Source: Streptacidiphilus jeojiense
Lineage (GTDB): Bacteria > Actinomycetota > Actinomycetes > Streptomycetales > Streptomycetaceae
Assembly: GCF_000719095.1 (NCBI RefSeq)
Contig: NZ_JOEH01000028.1
Span: forward strand, 1 to 64,000
Direction of reading: 5' to 3'
DNA length: 64,000 nt
Positions 18,041-29,260 of this stretch are shown here, piece after piece. Made by a program: the position numbers and the translations under genes. Numbering within the stretch: position 1 is the first letter of the stretch; each line of letters starts with the position of its first letter. Below the pieces are notes generated by a model. That model saw nothing but the letters and a program-made list of their open reading frames with translations. It did no database searches and was not told the origin of the DNA.

Positions 18041-21000
18041 TCAGGCGCCGACCGGCACCAGGCGCAGCCGGTGCGCCAGGGCGGCGGCCTCGCCGCGCCC
18101 GGTCACCTCCAGCTTGGCCAGGATGTTGGACACATGGACGCTCGCCGTCTTCGGCGAGATGTACAGCTCCTCGGCGATCTGACGGTTGCTCCGCCCCAGC
18201 GCAACCAGCCGCAGCACCGCCAGCTCACGCGGCGTCAGATGGAAGGCGGCGGGCTCCACCGACGGCTCCGGCTCCGCGGACTCCGCCGCCCGCAGTCCGG
18301 CACGGTCGGCGAGCTGCCGCGCCGACGCCTGCATCCGTACGTCGCCGTGCCGGGCCGCCTGCTCCTCGGCCCGCCGCAGCAGCGCCGCCGCCTCGGACCG
18401 CCGCCCCTGCAGCGCCTCGGCCTCGGCGGCCCGCAGCAGCGCCAGGTCCAGCGGGTACGGGAGTCCGAGCGGCTCCAGCACGGCCGCCGCGCGGAGATAC
18501 GGCTCGGCCTGGAAATCGCCCTCGGCGCGGGCGAGTTCGGCGTCCAGCAGCAGGGCGAACCCGTCCGCCAGCGGCCAGCCGCGGAGCAGCTGCGAGGCGG
18601 CCGCGCGCACCTGCTCCAGCACCGCGGGCCGGTCGGCGTCCAGGGCCGGGAGCCCGCGCGAGTCGGCTTCGGCGGCCGTGGCGTGCAGCAGCAGCGGCCA
18701 GACGTAGCGGGACTTCCCGGAGGGGAAGCCCTCGCCGACGGCGGCCAGCAGCTCGGACCTGACCCCGTCGAAACGGCCCTCGGCGGCGGCCAGCCGGATC
18801 GCCAGCTCGGACACCGGCAGCCAGCTCTGCGCACGGCCGCCGACCAGCTCGGCCCTGGCGTTCAGCAGCTGCGCGGTCGCGGCCGGGAGGTCGTCGCGCA
18901 GCAGCGCGATCAGACCGCGGAGCCGGTTCAGGAAGCCGCTCTCGGTCGGGGTGCCCAGTTCGTGCGAGACGGCGTCGAGCAGCCGCTGGGCCTCGTCCAG
19001 CCGCCCGAGGGAGATCAGCGGCTCGACCCAGTTGCCCTGCAGGATCGAACCCGAGGCCCCCAGCAGGCCGTTGGCCCTGGCCATCTCGCAGCCCTCGCGG
19101 GCCGTCGCCTCGGCCTGCTCCGAGCGGCCGAGGCCCTCGTAGACGTCCGAGAGGTTGACGTAGGCGCGGGACATCAGGTCCGGTTCGTGCAGCTCGACCG
19201 CGCGGCTCAGCACGTGCTGCAGCTCGGCCAGGCCCTCGGCCTCGCGTCCCAGGATGACCTGGAGCGTGCCCAGGGTGACCCGGGCGTGCAGTTCCACCGG
19301 CTCGTCGCTGATCTGGCGGGCGATCCCGATGGCCCGCTCGGCCAGGGCGATGTCCTCCGGTTCGGGCCAGTCGACCATGTCGCAGGCGGCGTACCGGGCG
19401 AAGACCTCCGCCTGCACCGCGTTCGGCGGACCGTTCTCGACCAGCGCGCGGGCCTTGGCCAGATCGGCGCGGCCGTTGTCGCCGGCGTCGAAGAGGAACT
19501 GGACGCGGGAGCGCTGGCCCCAGAACCAGGCGGCCCGGGACGGGTCGGTGGTCTCGTCGATATGACGCAGCGCCAGCTTGCAGAGGTTGAGGCAGCGTTC
19601 GCGCTCCCCGCAGAGCCGGGCGGCGACGGCGGCCTCGGCGATGACGTCGACGTAGCGCAGCCGCTCGCAGCACTCCCCGTTCGGGTCCTCGTCGCAGCTG
19701 CAGGCCGGATAGGACTCGGCGTAGTCGGCGGGGCGCAGATCGGCCAGCACCTCCTCCGGGACCCGGTCCCACAGCTCCAGCGCGCGCTCCAGCATCTGCA
19801 GCTGCTCGGCGAAGGCGTTGCGCCGCCGGGCCTCGCGGCTCGCGTCCAGGGCGGCCGGCAGGGCGCGGGCCGGATCACCGGCGCTGTACCAGTAGTTGGC
19901 CAGCCGGGTGGTCCGCTCCACGGCGGGCACCAGCTGCGGCTGCTCACTGAGGACCGTCGCGTAGCGCCGGGTGATCCGGCCGCCCTCGCCGGGCAGCAGG
20001 TCGTCGGCGACGGCCTCGCGGACCAGGGCGTGCCGGAAGCGGTAGCCGTCACCGTCCGGGGTGGGGCGCAGGATGTTGGCGTCCACCGCCGCGCGCAGGG
20101 CGCCGATCAGCTCGTCCTCCGGCAGCGGCAGCACCGCCCGGAGCAGCCCGTACTCCACCGCCGAGCCGCCGAGCGCGAGGGCCCGCAGCACGGACTGCAC
20201 CGCCTCGGGCAGCGCTTCGACCCGGACCAGCAGCAGATCGCGCAGCGACTCGGTGAGCCCGGTGGAGCAGCCGCCCTGGTAGCTGGCCGCCAGCTCCTCC
20301 ACGAAGAAGGGGATGCCCTCGGAGCGGAGGAAGATCCTGGACACCAGCGCCGGGTCGGGGGTGTCCGCCAGGATGCCCAGCAGCTGGTCGGCGACCTCGG
20401 CGCGGCCCAGCCGCGGCAGGTCCAGCCGCTGCACCGTGCGCAGCCGCTCCAGCTCGGCCAGGAAGGGCCGTAGCGGGTGACGGCGGTGCAGGTCGTCGCT
20501 GCGGTAGGTGGCGACGATGACCAGCCGCGAGCCGCGCAGCGAGCGCAGCAGGTAGACCAGCAGTTCCCGGGTGGACCGGTCGGACCAGTGCAGGTCCTCC
20601 AGGGCCAGCACCACGGTGCGGTCCGCGGTGAGCCGTTCGAAGAGCTGGGCGGTGTGCTCGAACAGCCGGGCCCGGCCGAACTCGTCGTGGGCCTCCGGCA
20701 CCGCGTGGCCCAGCTCCGGCAGCAGTTGCGCCAGCCGGCCCTCGCTGCCCGCCGCCGCCTGCTCCATCTCGACGCCCAGCTCGTGGTGGAGCGCGCGCAG
20801 GGCGGCGGCGATCGGCGCGTACGGCAGGCCGTCCGCACCGATCTCCACGCAACCGCCGACGGCGGCTACGGCCCCCCGCGCCGTAGCCGCACAGACGAAC
20901 TCCTCCAGCAGCCGGGTCTTGCCGACCCCGGCGTCCCCCGCGATGAGCAGCGCCTGTGGCTGCCCCTCCCCCGCCCGCTGCAGCGCCGTCGAGAGCTCCG

Positions 21001-21064
21001 CCATTTCGGCGGAGCGGCCGACGAACACGGGACTCACCGATATGCGCTCCACATCACTGAGCAT
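18041..21064 (-). CDS. LAL-family LuxR regulator with AAA-type ATPase domain (copy B)
   Basis: This 1007-aa paralogue of the downstream regulator has Walker A GDAGVGKT (43-50), Walker B VVLALEDLHW (151-160), a TPR-like middle and the C-terminal HTH. Its cysteine cluster is C455-x-C457-x7-C465-C466. LAL regulators often activate transport or secondary metabolism genes in response to ligands sensed by the middle domain; no target is evident here beyond the operon. The GGAGG site 8 nt before the ATG and the first residues (VERISVSP) match copy A. It follows the 71-aa small gene by 32 nt. Confidence 0.9.
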   Translation of the reverse strand: MLSDVERISVSPVFVGRSAEMAELSTALQRAGEGQPQALLIAGDAGVGKTRLLEEFVCAATARGAVAAVGGCVEIGADGLPYAPIAAALRALHHELGVEMEQAAAGSEGRLAQLLPELGHAVPEAHDEFGRARLFEHTAQLFERLTADRTVVLALEDLHWSDRSTRELLVYLLRSLRGSRLVIVATYRSDDLHRRHPLRPFLAELERLRTVQRLDLPRLGRAEVADQLLGILADTPDPALVSRIFLRSEGIPFFVEELAASYQGGCSTGLTESLRDLLLVRVEALPEAVQSVLRALALGGSAVEYGLLRAVLPLPEDELIGALRAAVDANILRPTPDGDGYRFRHALVREAVADDLLPGEGGRITRRYATVLSEQPQLVPAVERTTRLANYWYSAGDPARALPAALDASREARRRNAFAEQLQMLERALELWDRVPEEVLADLRPADYAESYPACSCDEDPNGECCERLRYVDVIAEAAVAARLCGERERCLNLCKLALRHIDETTDPSRAAWFWGQRSRVQFLFDAGDNGRADLAKARALVENGPPNAVQAEVFARYAACDMVDWPEPEDIALAERAIGIARQISDEPVELHARVTLGTLQVILGREAEGLAELQHVLSRAVELHEPDLMSRAYVNLSDVYEGLGRSEQAEATAREGCEMARANGLLGASGSILQGNWVEPLISLGRLDEAQRLLDAVSHELGTPTESGFLNRLRGLIALLRDDLPAATAQLLNARAELVGGRAQSWLPVSELAIRLAAAEGRFDGVRSELLAAVGEGFPSGKSRYVWPLLLHATAAEADSRGLPALDADRPAVLEQVRAAASQLLRGWPLADGFALLLDAELARAEGDFQAEPYLRAAAVLEPLGLPYPLDLALLRAAEAEALQGRRSEAAALLRRAEEQAARHGDVRMQASARQLADRAGLRAAESAEPEPSVEPAAFHLTPRELAVLRLVALGRSNRQIAEELYISPKTASVHVSNILAKLEVTGRGEAAALAHRLRLVPVGA

Positions 21065-21096
21065 CGCACACGCCTCCGACAGTCCGGGGGCGTCGG

Positions 21097-21312
21097 TCAG
21101 CAGGCACTGGGCGCGGAGGCCCGCCGCGAGCGGCGGGCGCCCCGGAAGTGGAACTGCGATCCCCCTCCCTTCCGGTCCTGGGCCCCGTCACTCTCCGCCG
21201 CCGCCCGGGCGTGCTGCTCGGCCTCGACTACCATGCGGTGCTGCTCGGCCGCGCGACGCAGCTCGGACTCGCGGATCTTGAAGGACTGGAAGTAGAACTC
21301 GCTGCTGGACAT
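21097..21312 (-). CDS. Small hypothetical protein (71 aa) ahead of the twin LAL genes
   Basis: The 71-residue frame begins MSSSEFYFQSFKIRESELRR, continues with a charged helix rich in Glu, Gln and Ala (coiled-coil-like, about 12-42) and ends in a basic Gly/Arg/Ser tail. GGGGAG lies about 7 nt before the ATG, codon third positions are strongly GC, and the stop is 32 nt from the next gene, so it is probably real and the first gene of the unit. No family is recognised. A role as partner or input to the LAL regulators is only a guess from position. Confidence 0.65.
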   Translation of the reverse strand: MSSSEFYFQSFKIRESELRRAAEQHRMVVEAEQHARAAAESDGAQDRKGGGSQFHFRGARRSRRASAPSAC

Positions 21313-21431
21313 CTGCTGCTCCCCTGTGAAGGTCTTTCGCTCTTCCCTGCTGACCTCAAGATTCCTCTCCCAGGGGGGTGCCGGGCATCGGGAGCCTGCC
21401 CGATCTTCCAGCTCAGAGGGGCCTTAGACAG

Positions 21432-21473
21432 CACTGAGGCCGTCCTACCCGGAGGGGTGGGACGGCCTCAGTG
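21432..21473 (-). terminator. gatB terminator
   Basis: A 19-bp stem with one G-U pair (21432-21450 with 21455-21473) and a GGAG loop lies about 40 bp beyond the gatB stop. Confidence 0.85.
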
Positions 21474-21513
21474 GAGTGTCCTGCGGCCTTAGGCGCCTTA
21501 GGACCTTAGAACC

Positions 21514-23013
21514 TCAGGCGAGCCGCTCCAGGATGAGCTCCTTGACCCTGGCCGCGTCGGCCTGGCCGCGGGTGGCCTTCATGACCGCGCCGACCAGTGC
21601 CCCGGCCGCGGCGACCTTGCCGTCGCGGATCTTGGCGGCGACATCGGGGTTGGCCGCGATGGCCTCGTCCACGGCCGCGCCCAGCGCCGAGTCGTCGGAG
21701 ACCACGGCCAGGCCGCGCCCGGCGACGACCTCGTCCGGGCCGCCCTCGCCGGCCAGCACCGCCTCGATCACCTGGCGGGCCAGCTTGTCGTTCAGCGAAC
21801 CGGCCGCCACCAGCTCGGACACCCGGGCGACCTGCGCCGGGGTGATCGGCAGCGCGCCGAGCTCGGCGCCCGACTCGTTGGCGTGCCGGGCCAGCTCGCC
21901 CATCCACCACTTGCGGGCCTGGTCCGCGGGCGCGCCCGCGGCGATGGTCTCCAGGATCGGCTCGATCGCACCGGCGTTGAGCACCGACTGCATCTCCAGG
22001 TCGGAGATGCCCCACTCGCCCTGCAGCCGCTCCCGACGCACCCGGGGCATCTCGGGCAGCGCGGCACGCAGCTCCTCGACCCACTCGCGGGGCGGGGCGA
22101 CCGGCACCAGGTCGGGCTCGGGGAAGTAGCGGTAGTCCTCGGCGTTGTCCTTGATCCGCCCGGCGGTGGTGCTGCCGTCCTCCTCGTGGAAGTGGCGGGT
22201 CTCCTGGACGATGCTGCCGCCCTCGTTGAGCACGGCGGCGTGCCGCTGGATCTCGAACCGGGCGGCCCGCTCCACGCTGCGCAGCGAGTTGACGTTCTTG
22301 GTCTCCGAGCGGGTGCCGAACTCCTCGCGCCCGTGCGGCCGCAGCGACAGGTTGACGTCGCAGCGCATCTGGCCCTTGTCCATCCGGGCCTCGGACACGC
22401 CCAGCGCCTTGATGACCTCGCGCAGCTCGGCCACGTACGCCTTGGCGACCTCGGGTGCGCGGCTGCCGGCGCCCTCGATCGGCTTGGTGACGATCTCGAT
22501 CAGCGGGATGCCGGCCCGGTTGTAGTCCAGCAGCGAGTGCGAGGCGCCGTGGATGCGGCCGGTGGCACCGCCGATGTGGGAGGACTTGCCGGTGTCCTCC
22601 TCCATGTGGGCGCGCTCGATCTGCACCCGGAAGACCTCGCCGTCCTCCAGCGTGACGTCCAGGTAGCCGTTGAAGGCGATCGGCTCGTCGTACTGCGAGG
22701 TCTGGAAGTTCTTCGGCATGTCCGGGTAGAAGTAGTTCTTCCGGGCGAAACGGCACCACTCGGCGATCTCGCAGTTCAGCGCGAGGCCGATCTTGACGGC
22801 CGACTCCACGCCGATCTCGTTCACCACCGGCAGCGCGCCGGGCAGGCCCAGGCAGGTGGGGCAGGTCTGCGAGTTGGGCTCGGCGCCCAGCTCGGTGGAG
22901 CAGCCGCAGAACATCTTGGTGGCGGTGCCCAGCTCGACGTGGACCTCAAGGCCCATCACCGGGTCGTACGCCGCCAGCGCCTCGTCGTAGGGCACCAGGT
23001 CGATGACGCTCAC
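21514..23013 (-). CDS. gatB: Aspartyl/glutamyl-tRNA(Asn/Gln) amidotransferase subunit B
   Basis: GatB (499 aa, GTG start at 23013 with AGGGG about 9 nt ahead) phosphorylates and amidates misacylated Glu-tRNA(Gln) or Asp-tRNA(Asn) with ammonia from GatA. The N-terminal [10 protein letters not shown], the cysteine motifs CGCS and CPTC, and the [13 protein letters not shown] segment are typical. The C-terminal helical YqeY-like tail domain is present. It is the last gene of the gatC-gatA-small membrane protein-gatB operon, 38 nt after the membrane protein gene. Confidence 0.96.
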   Translation of the reverse strand: MSVIDLVPYDEALAAYDPVMGLEVHVELGTATKMFCGCSTELGAEPNSQTCPTCLGLPGALPVVNEIGVESAVKIGLALNCEIAEWCRFARKNYFYPDMPKNFQTSQYDEPIAFNGYLDVTLEDGEVFRVQIERAHMEEDTGKSSHIGGATGRIHGASHSLLDYNRAGIPLIEIVTKPIEGAGSRAPEVAKAYVAELREVIKALGVSEARMDKGQMRCDVNLSLRPHGREEFGTRSETKNVNSLRSVERAARFEIQRHAAVLNEGGSIVQETRHFHEEDGSTTAGRIKDNAEDYRYFPEPDLVPVAPPREWVEELRAALPEMPRVRRERLQGEWGISDLEMQSVLNAGAIEPILETIAAGAPADQARKWWMGELARHANESGAELGALPITPAQVARVSELVAAGSLNDKLARQVIEAVLAGEGGPDEVVAGRGLAVVSDDSALGAAVDEAIAANPDVAAKIRDGKVAAAGALVGAVMKATRGQADAARVKELILERLA

Positions 23014-23051
23014 TGATGCGTCCCCTCTTCGTCACATGTGTTCATGGATGC

Positions 23052-23342
23052 TCAGCCGAGCAGGATGTCGTCGTCGCCGAGCCTGCGCAGCTCGCGGACC
23101 AGCAGCGCGGTGCTGGTGACCAGGGCCAGGGCGGCGACGGCGGCGTTGACCAGCTTGAGGGTGTCGCCCTCCTCGCGGGCCTTGCGGACGTCCTTGACGA
23201 TGCCGAAGGCGCCGAAGGCGCTGCCGCCGATGCCGAACAGGATGCCGGGCTTGGAGTGCTTGAAGCCCTTCAGCTGCTTGGCCTTGCTGCCGGTGCCGAT
23301 GGTGGTGGCGGTGTCGATCTTCGCGACGGTCTTGTTGCTCAC
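23052..23342 (-). CDS. Small hypothetical membrane protein within the gat operon
   Basis: From the GTG at 23342 this frame gives 96 residues. The start overlaps the gatA stop by 4 nt (GTGA), a strong sign of translational coupling, and an earlier in-frame start lies wholly inside gatA. After a charged 35-residue N-terminus, a Gly-rich hydrophobic stretch ([17 protein letters not shown]) and a clear membrane helix ([18 protein letters not shown]) are seen, ending in an acidic tail (GDDDILLG). No known function. Its place between gatA and gatB suggests a link to Gln-tRNA synthesis or simply conserved co-expression. Confidence 0.8.
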   Translation of the reverse strand: MSNKTVAKIDTATTIGTGSKAKQLKGFKHSKPGILFGIGGSAFGAFGIVKDVRKAREEGDTLKLVNAAVAALALVTSTALLVRELRRLGDDDILLG

Positions 23343-24841
23343 AGCGCCGGTGCCTCCTCGAGCAGGGGGTGTCCCCACTGGTTGTTGAGTGCCGCCTCGA
23401 CCGCCGCACCAACCCGGTACAGCCGGTCGTCGGCCATGGCGGGGGCGATGATCTGCAGGCCGACCGGGAGATTGTCCTCCGGGGCGAGCCCGCAGGGCAC
23501 CGACATGGCCGAGTTGCCGGCCAGGTTCGACGGAATGGTGCACAGGTCCGCCAGGTACATCGCCATCGGGTCGTCGGCGCGCTCGCCGATCGGGAAGGCG
23601 GTGGTCGGCGTGGTCGGCGAGACCAGCACGTCCACGTCGGCGAAGGAGCGGGCGAAGTCCTGGGTGATCAGGGTCCGCACCTTCTGCGCCGAGCCGTAGT
23701 AGGCGTCGTAGTAGCCGGAGGAGAGGGCGTAGGTGCCCAGGATGATCCGGCGCTTGACCTCGGGGCCGAAGCCGGCCTCGCGGGTCAGCGCGGTGACGTC
23801 CTCGGCCGAACGGGTGCCGTCGTCGCCGACCCGCAGGCCGTAGCGCATGGCGTCGAAGCGGGCCAGGTTGGAGCTGGCCTCGGACGGCGCGATCAGGTAG
23901 TAGGCGGGCAGCGCGTAGCTGAAGGACGGGCAGGACAGCTCGACCACGGTGGCGCCGAGACCGCGCAGGATCTCCACCGACTCGTTGAAGCGCTGCATCA
24001 CGCCGGCCTGGTAGCCCTCGCCGGCGAACTCCTTGACCACGCCGACCCGGACGCCGGTGAGGTCGCCGCCGGCGCCCTGGCGCGCGGCCGCCACCAGCGG
24101 CAGCACCGGGGCGTCGATCGAGGTGGAGTCCAGCGGGTCGTGCCCGGCGATGGCCTCGTGCAGCAGGGCCGCGTCCAGCACGGTGCGGGCGCAGGGGCCG
24201 CCCTGGTCCAGCGAGGAGGAGAAGGCGATCAGGCCGTAGCGGGAGACCGTGCCGTAGGTCGGCTTGACGCCGACGGTGCCGGTGACCGCGCCGGGCTGGC
24301 GGATCGAGCCGCCGGTGTCGGTGCCGATGGCCAGCGGGGCCTCGTAGGCGGCCAGCGCGGCGGCGGAACCGCCGCCGGAGCCGCCGGGGATCCGGGAGAG
24401 GTCCCAGGGGTTGCCGGTGGGGCCGTAGGCGCTGTTCTCGGTGGAGGACCCCATGGCGAACTCGTCCATGTTGGTCTTGCCGAGGATCACCACGCCGGCG
24501 TCCTTGAGCCGGCGGGTCAGCGTCGCGTCGTACGGCGGCACCCAGCCTTCGAGGATCTTCGACCCGGCGGTGGTGGGGACGCCCTTGGTGGTGAACACAT
24601 CCTTGAGCGCGAGCGGGACGCCGGCCAGCGGGCCCAGCTCCTCGCCTGCGGCGCGCTTGGCGTCCACGGCGCGGGCGGCGCTGAGCGCGCCCTCGGTGTC
24701 GACGTGCAGGAAGGCGTGCACCTTCTCGTCGACGGCGCCGATGCGGTCCAGGTGCGCCTGGGCCACCTCGACGGCGGAGACCTCGCCTGCGGCGATGGCC
24801 GCGGCGGTCTCGGCTGCGGTGTTGCGGATCAGGTCGGTCAT
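23339..24841 (-). CDS. gatA: Aspartyl/glutamyl-tRNA(Asn/Gln) amidotransferase subunit A
   Basis: GatA (500 aa) is the amidase that frees ammonia from glutamine for GatB. The Ser-cisSer-Lys triad is visible as K80 (ALKDVF), S155 (GGSGGGSA) and S179 (GTDTGGSI). The ATG at 24841 is 7 nt after the gatC stop; the open frame further upstream runs through gatC in another phase and was ignored. Length is normal. Confidence 0.97.
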   Translation of the reverse strand: MTDLIRNTAAETAAAIAAGEVSAVEVAQAHLDRIGAVDEKVHAFLHVDTEGALSAARAVDAKRAAGEELGPLAGVPLALKDVFTTKGVPTTAGSKILEGWVPPYDATLTRRLKDAGVVILGKTNMDEFAMGSSTENSAYGPTGNPWDLSRIPGGSGGGSAAALAAYEAPLAIGTDTGGSIRQPGAVTGTVGVKPTYGTVSRYGLIAFSSSLDQGGPCARTVLDAALLHEAIAGHDPLDSTSIDAPVLPLVAAARQGAGGDLTGVRVGVVKEFAGEGYQAGVMQRFNESVEILRGLGATVVELSCPSFSYALPAYYLIAPSEASSNLARFDAMRYGLRVGDDGTRSAEDVTALTREAGFGPEVKRRIILGTYALSSGYYDAYYGSAQKVRTLITQDFARSFADVDVLVSPTTPTTAFPIGERADDPMAMYLADLCTIPSNLAGNSAMSVPCGLAPEDNLPVGLQIIAPAMADDRLYRVGAAVEAALNNQWGHPLLEEAPAL

Positions 24842-24848
24842 GGGTTGG

Positions 24849-25145
24849 TCAGTCCTCCCCGAGGATCTGCGGCACGCGGAAGCGCTGCTCCTCCGCGGCG
24901 GGCGCACCGGCGAGGGCCTCGGCGGGCGTGAGGGACGGGCGGACCACATCCGGGCGCATGACATTGGTCAGCGGCAGCGGGTGCGAGGTCGGCGGTACGT
25001 CTTCGGCGGCGATCTCGCTGACGCGGGCGACCGCGTCGACGATGTCGTTGAGCTGCTCGGCGAAGTGGTCCAGCTCTTCGGCCTTGAGCTCCAGCCGCGA
25101 CAGCCGGGCGAGGTGGGCGACCTCCTCGCGCGTAATGCCAGGCAT
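24849..25145 (-). CDS. gatC: Aspartyl/glutamyl-tRNA(Asn/Gln) amidotransferase subunit C
   Basis: This 98-aa subunit stabilises GatA-Gat[18 protein letters not shown] is the typical N-terminal helix, and the C-terminal part includes RPD and a run ending RVPQIL, as in the family. GAAGGGGAC precedes the ATG. It is the first gene of the gat operon. Confidence 0.95.
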   Translation of the reverse strand: MPGITREEVAHLARLSRLELKAEELDHFAEQLNDIVDAVARVSEIAAEDVPPTSHPLPLTNVMRPDVVRPSLTPAEALAGAPAAEEQRFRVPQILGED

Positions 25146-25187
25146 GCAGCAGTCCCCTTCGGGGTGGGATCAGGTTTTCCGGGCCCC

Positions 25188-25193
25188 AGTCTA
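25188..25193 (-). promoter_or_regulatory. Candidate -10 element of the gatCAB operon
   Basis: The minus strand reads TAGACT at this place, about 43 bp before the gatC ATG, preceded by GTGTCAA. No good -35 hexamer is seen, so the assignment is tentative. Confidence 0.35.
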
Positions 25194-25259
25194 TTGACAC
25201 CGGGGAGGACCCCATCCTACGGACGCCCGGGGCATCCATGCGCTGACGTTTTTGTCTCT

Positions 25260-25331
25260 AGGGGCGCGGGGAACTGCGCTGCCAACCATCTACGGAGGTG
25301 CATGGCTGGCAGCGCAGTTCCCCGCGCCCCT
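25260..25331. repeat. Intergenic palindromic repeat, copy 3
   Basis: Perfect 25-bp arms (25260-25284 and 25307-25331) carry the shared core. The right arm ends on the first base of the stop triplet of the following minus-strand gene, so it forms the 3' end of that gene's transcript. Confidence 0.9.
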
Positions 25332-26833
25332 CAAGACGTCGGTTCGACGGGTTGCGGCGAAGCCGCGTTGCGGATCCGCAGCCACGCCGTCGCCTGGTCG
25401 GCGGGGAGCGCTGCGGAGACCAGCCAGCCCTGGACCGCGTCGCAGCCCATGGCGTGCAGCCGCTCCCAGGTCTCGTCGTCCTCGACGCCCTCGGCGACCA
25501 CGGTCAGCCCCAGCGAGTGGGCGAGCTGCACCGAGCAGCGGACCACGGCCGCGTCGTGGTGGTCCGCCACCATCCTGCTGACGAAGGAGCGGTCGATCTT
25601 CAGCTCACCCACCGGCAGCTTCCGCAGCCGCACCAGCGAGGAGTACCCGGTGCCGAAGTCGTCGAGGGACATGCCGACCCCGTGGCCGCGCAGCTCCTCC
25701 AGGGTGTCGGCGGCCAGCTGCCCGTCCTCCAGCAGCAGCCGTTCGGTGATCTCCAGCTGCAGCGCCCCGGCCGGCACCCCGTGCCGGGCCAGCCGGTCCG
25801 CGATGGACTGAGCGAACCCGGGCCGCAGCACGTCGCGGGGCGAGACGTTGACCGCGACCTGGACGGTCATCCCCTCGGCGCGCCAGGCGGCCAGCTGGGT
25901 GACCGCCGCCTCCAGCACGTAGTCGGTGAGCTTGGGCATCAGCCCGCTGGACTCGGCGAGGCCGACGAACTCGTCCGGGCTGACCGGCCCGTGCCCGGCC
26001 CGGTCCCAGCGGACCAGCGCCTCCAGGCCGACCACATGGCCGTCGAAGGCGACCTTGGGCTGGTAGTGGATCTGCACGTCCCTGGTGTCCAGCGCCCGGC
26101 GCAGGTCGCCGAGCAGGCCGAGCCGCTGGGGCGTGTCGGCGTCCTGCTCCGGGTGGTAGCGCTCGACGCCGCTGCGGCTGCGCTGGGCGTGGGCCATCGC
26201 CACATCGGCCCGCCGGAGCAGGGATTCGGCGTCGGTGGCGTCGTCGGGCGTGACGGCCACACCGGCGCTGGACTCCAGCACCAGCTGCAGCCCGTCCAGG
26301 TGCACCGGCACCGCGAGGGCCGCCACCAGTTCGCGGGCTGAGCGGAGCGGGTCGTCGCCGACGTCCGGCAGCAGCACCGCGAACTCGTCCCCGCTGAGCC
26401 TGGCGACCAGGCCGGCGTCGGGGACGGAGCGTCGCAGCCGGTGGCCGACCTGGGCCAGCAGCCGGTCGCCGGCGGAGTGGCCCAGGGTGTCGTTGAGGGA
26501 CCGGAACCGGTCCAGGTCGAGCAGCACCAGCGCGAGCTTCCGGTCCCCGTCGGCGCGGGCGATGGCCTCGCGGGCGGCGCGCAGCAGGGCGTCGCGGTTG
26601 GCCAGGCCGGTGAGCGGGTCGGTGGCCTGGTCGTGCAGCCGCTCGCCGGCGATCCGCCAGGCCACGTAGAGCACGGCCAGCGGGACCGCGAACAGCGGGA
26701 GCAGTTGCGGTGCGTGGTGGGAGGTGATCAGCGCCAAAGGCAGCAGCGGTGCCGCACCCACCGCCAGCGTTCCGACAAAAACCGCAAGTCTGACCGGAAG
26801 CCCGGCGCGGCCGAGCCTCGACGTGCGCTCCAT
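25331..26833 (-). CDS. rmdB: Membrane SGDEF-EAL c-di-GMP protein (RmdB-like)
   Basis: This 500-aa protein has two hydrophobic segments (about 16-38 and 43-60), a cyclase domain with SGDEF (147-151) and an EAL domain with intact EAL (271-273), N329, E361, DDFG (391-394), K412 and E448. It should be able to hydrolyse c-di-GMP; SGDEF variants can still be cyclases. No RxxD inhibitory site is seen five residues before the motif. The position between gatC and ligA matches my memory of rmdB in S. coelicolor, a regulator of morphological differentiation, although that protein may have more membrane segments. The ATG at 26833 (AGAGGA 7 nt upstream) was preferred to one at 26905. Confidence 0.82.
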   Translation of the reverse strand: MERTSRLGRAGLPVRLAVFVGTLAVGAAPLLPLALITSHHAPQLLPLFAVPLAVLYVAWRIAGERLHDQATDPLTGLANRDALLRAAREAIARADGDRKLALVLLDLDRFRSLNDTLGHSAGDRLLAQVGHRLRRSVPDAGLVARLSGDEFAVLLPDVGDDPLRSARELVAALAVPVHLDGLQLVLESSAGVAVTPDDATDAESLLRRADVAMAHAQRSRSGVERYHPEQDADTPQRLGLLGDLRRALDTRDVQIHYQPKVAFDGHVVGLEALVRWDRAGHGPVSPDEFVGLAESSGLMPKLTDYVLEAAVTQLAAWRAEGMTVQVAVNVSPRDVLRPGFAQSIADRLARHGVPAGALQLEITERLLLEDGQLAADTLEELRGHGVGMSLDDFGTGYSSLVRLRKLPVGELKIDRSFVSRMVADHHDAAVVRCSVQLAHSLGLTVVAEGVEDDETWERLHAMGCDAVQGWLVSAALPADQATAWLRIRNAASPQPVEPTS

Positions 26834-27020
26834 AGATGTTCCTCTGGATTCCCCGTTCGCCCGCTGAGGGAGCGGGTTGTGTTCAAGGGTAAAGCCGGGA
26901 CTCATGGAGGGGCAGGGAATTGGACAGGCCGTGACCGACTGGTGTCGTTACCAGCCGGTCGGCTCTACGATATGCGCTGCCTGACCGAAATGCCTTTGCG
27001 TTAAGTTACTTGACGAGGCA

Positions 27021-29252
<2,232 letters not shown>

Positions 29253-29260
29253 TCAAGCAC

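Noticed and set aside
16586..20473. A 1295-codon open frame on the + strand opposite the twin LAL genes
   Set aside because: It mirrors the codon bias of the real genes, is rich in Arg, Gly, Gln and Val, has no domain or ribosome binding site and crosses two genes.
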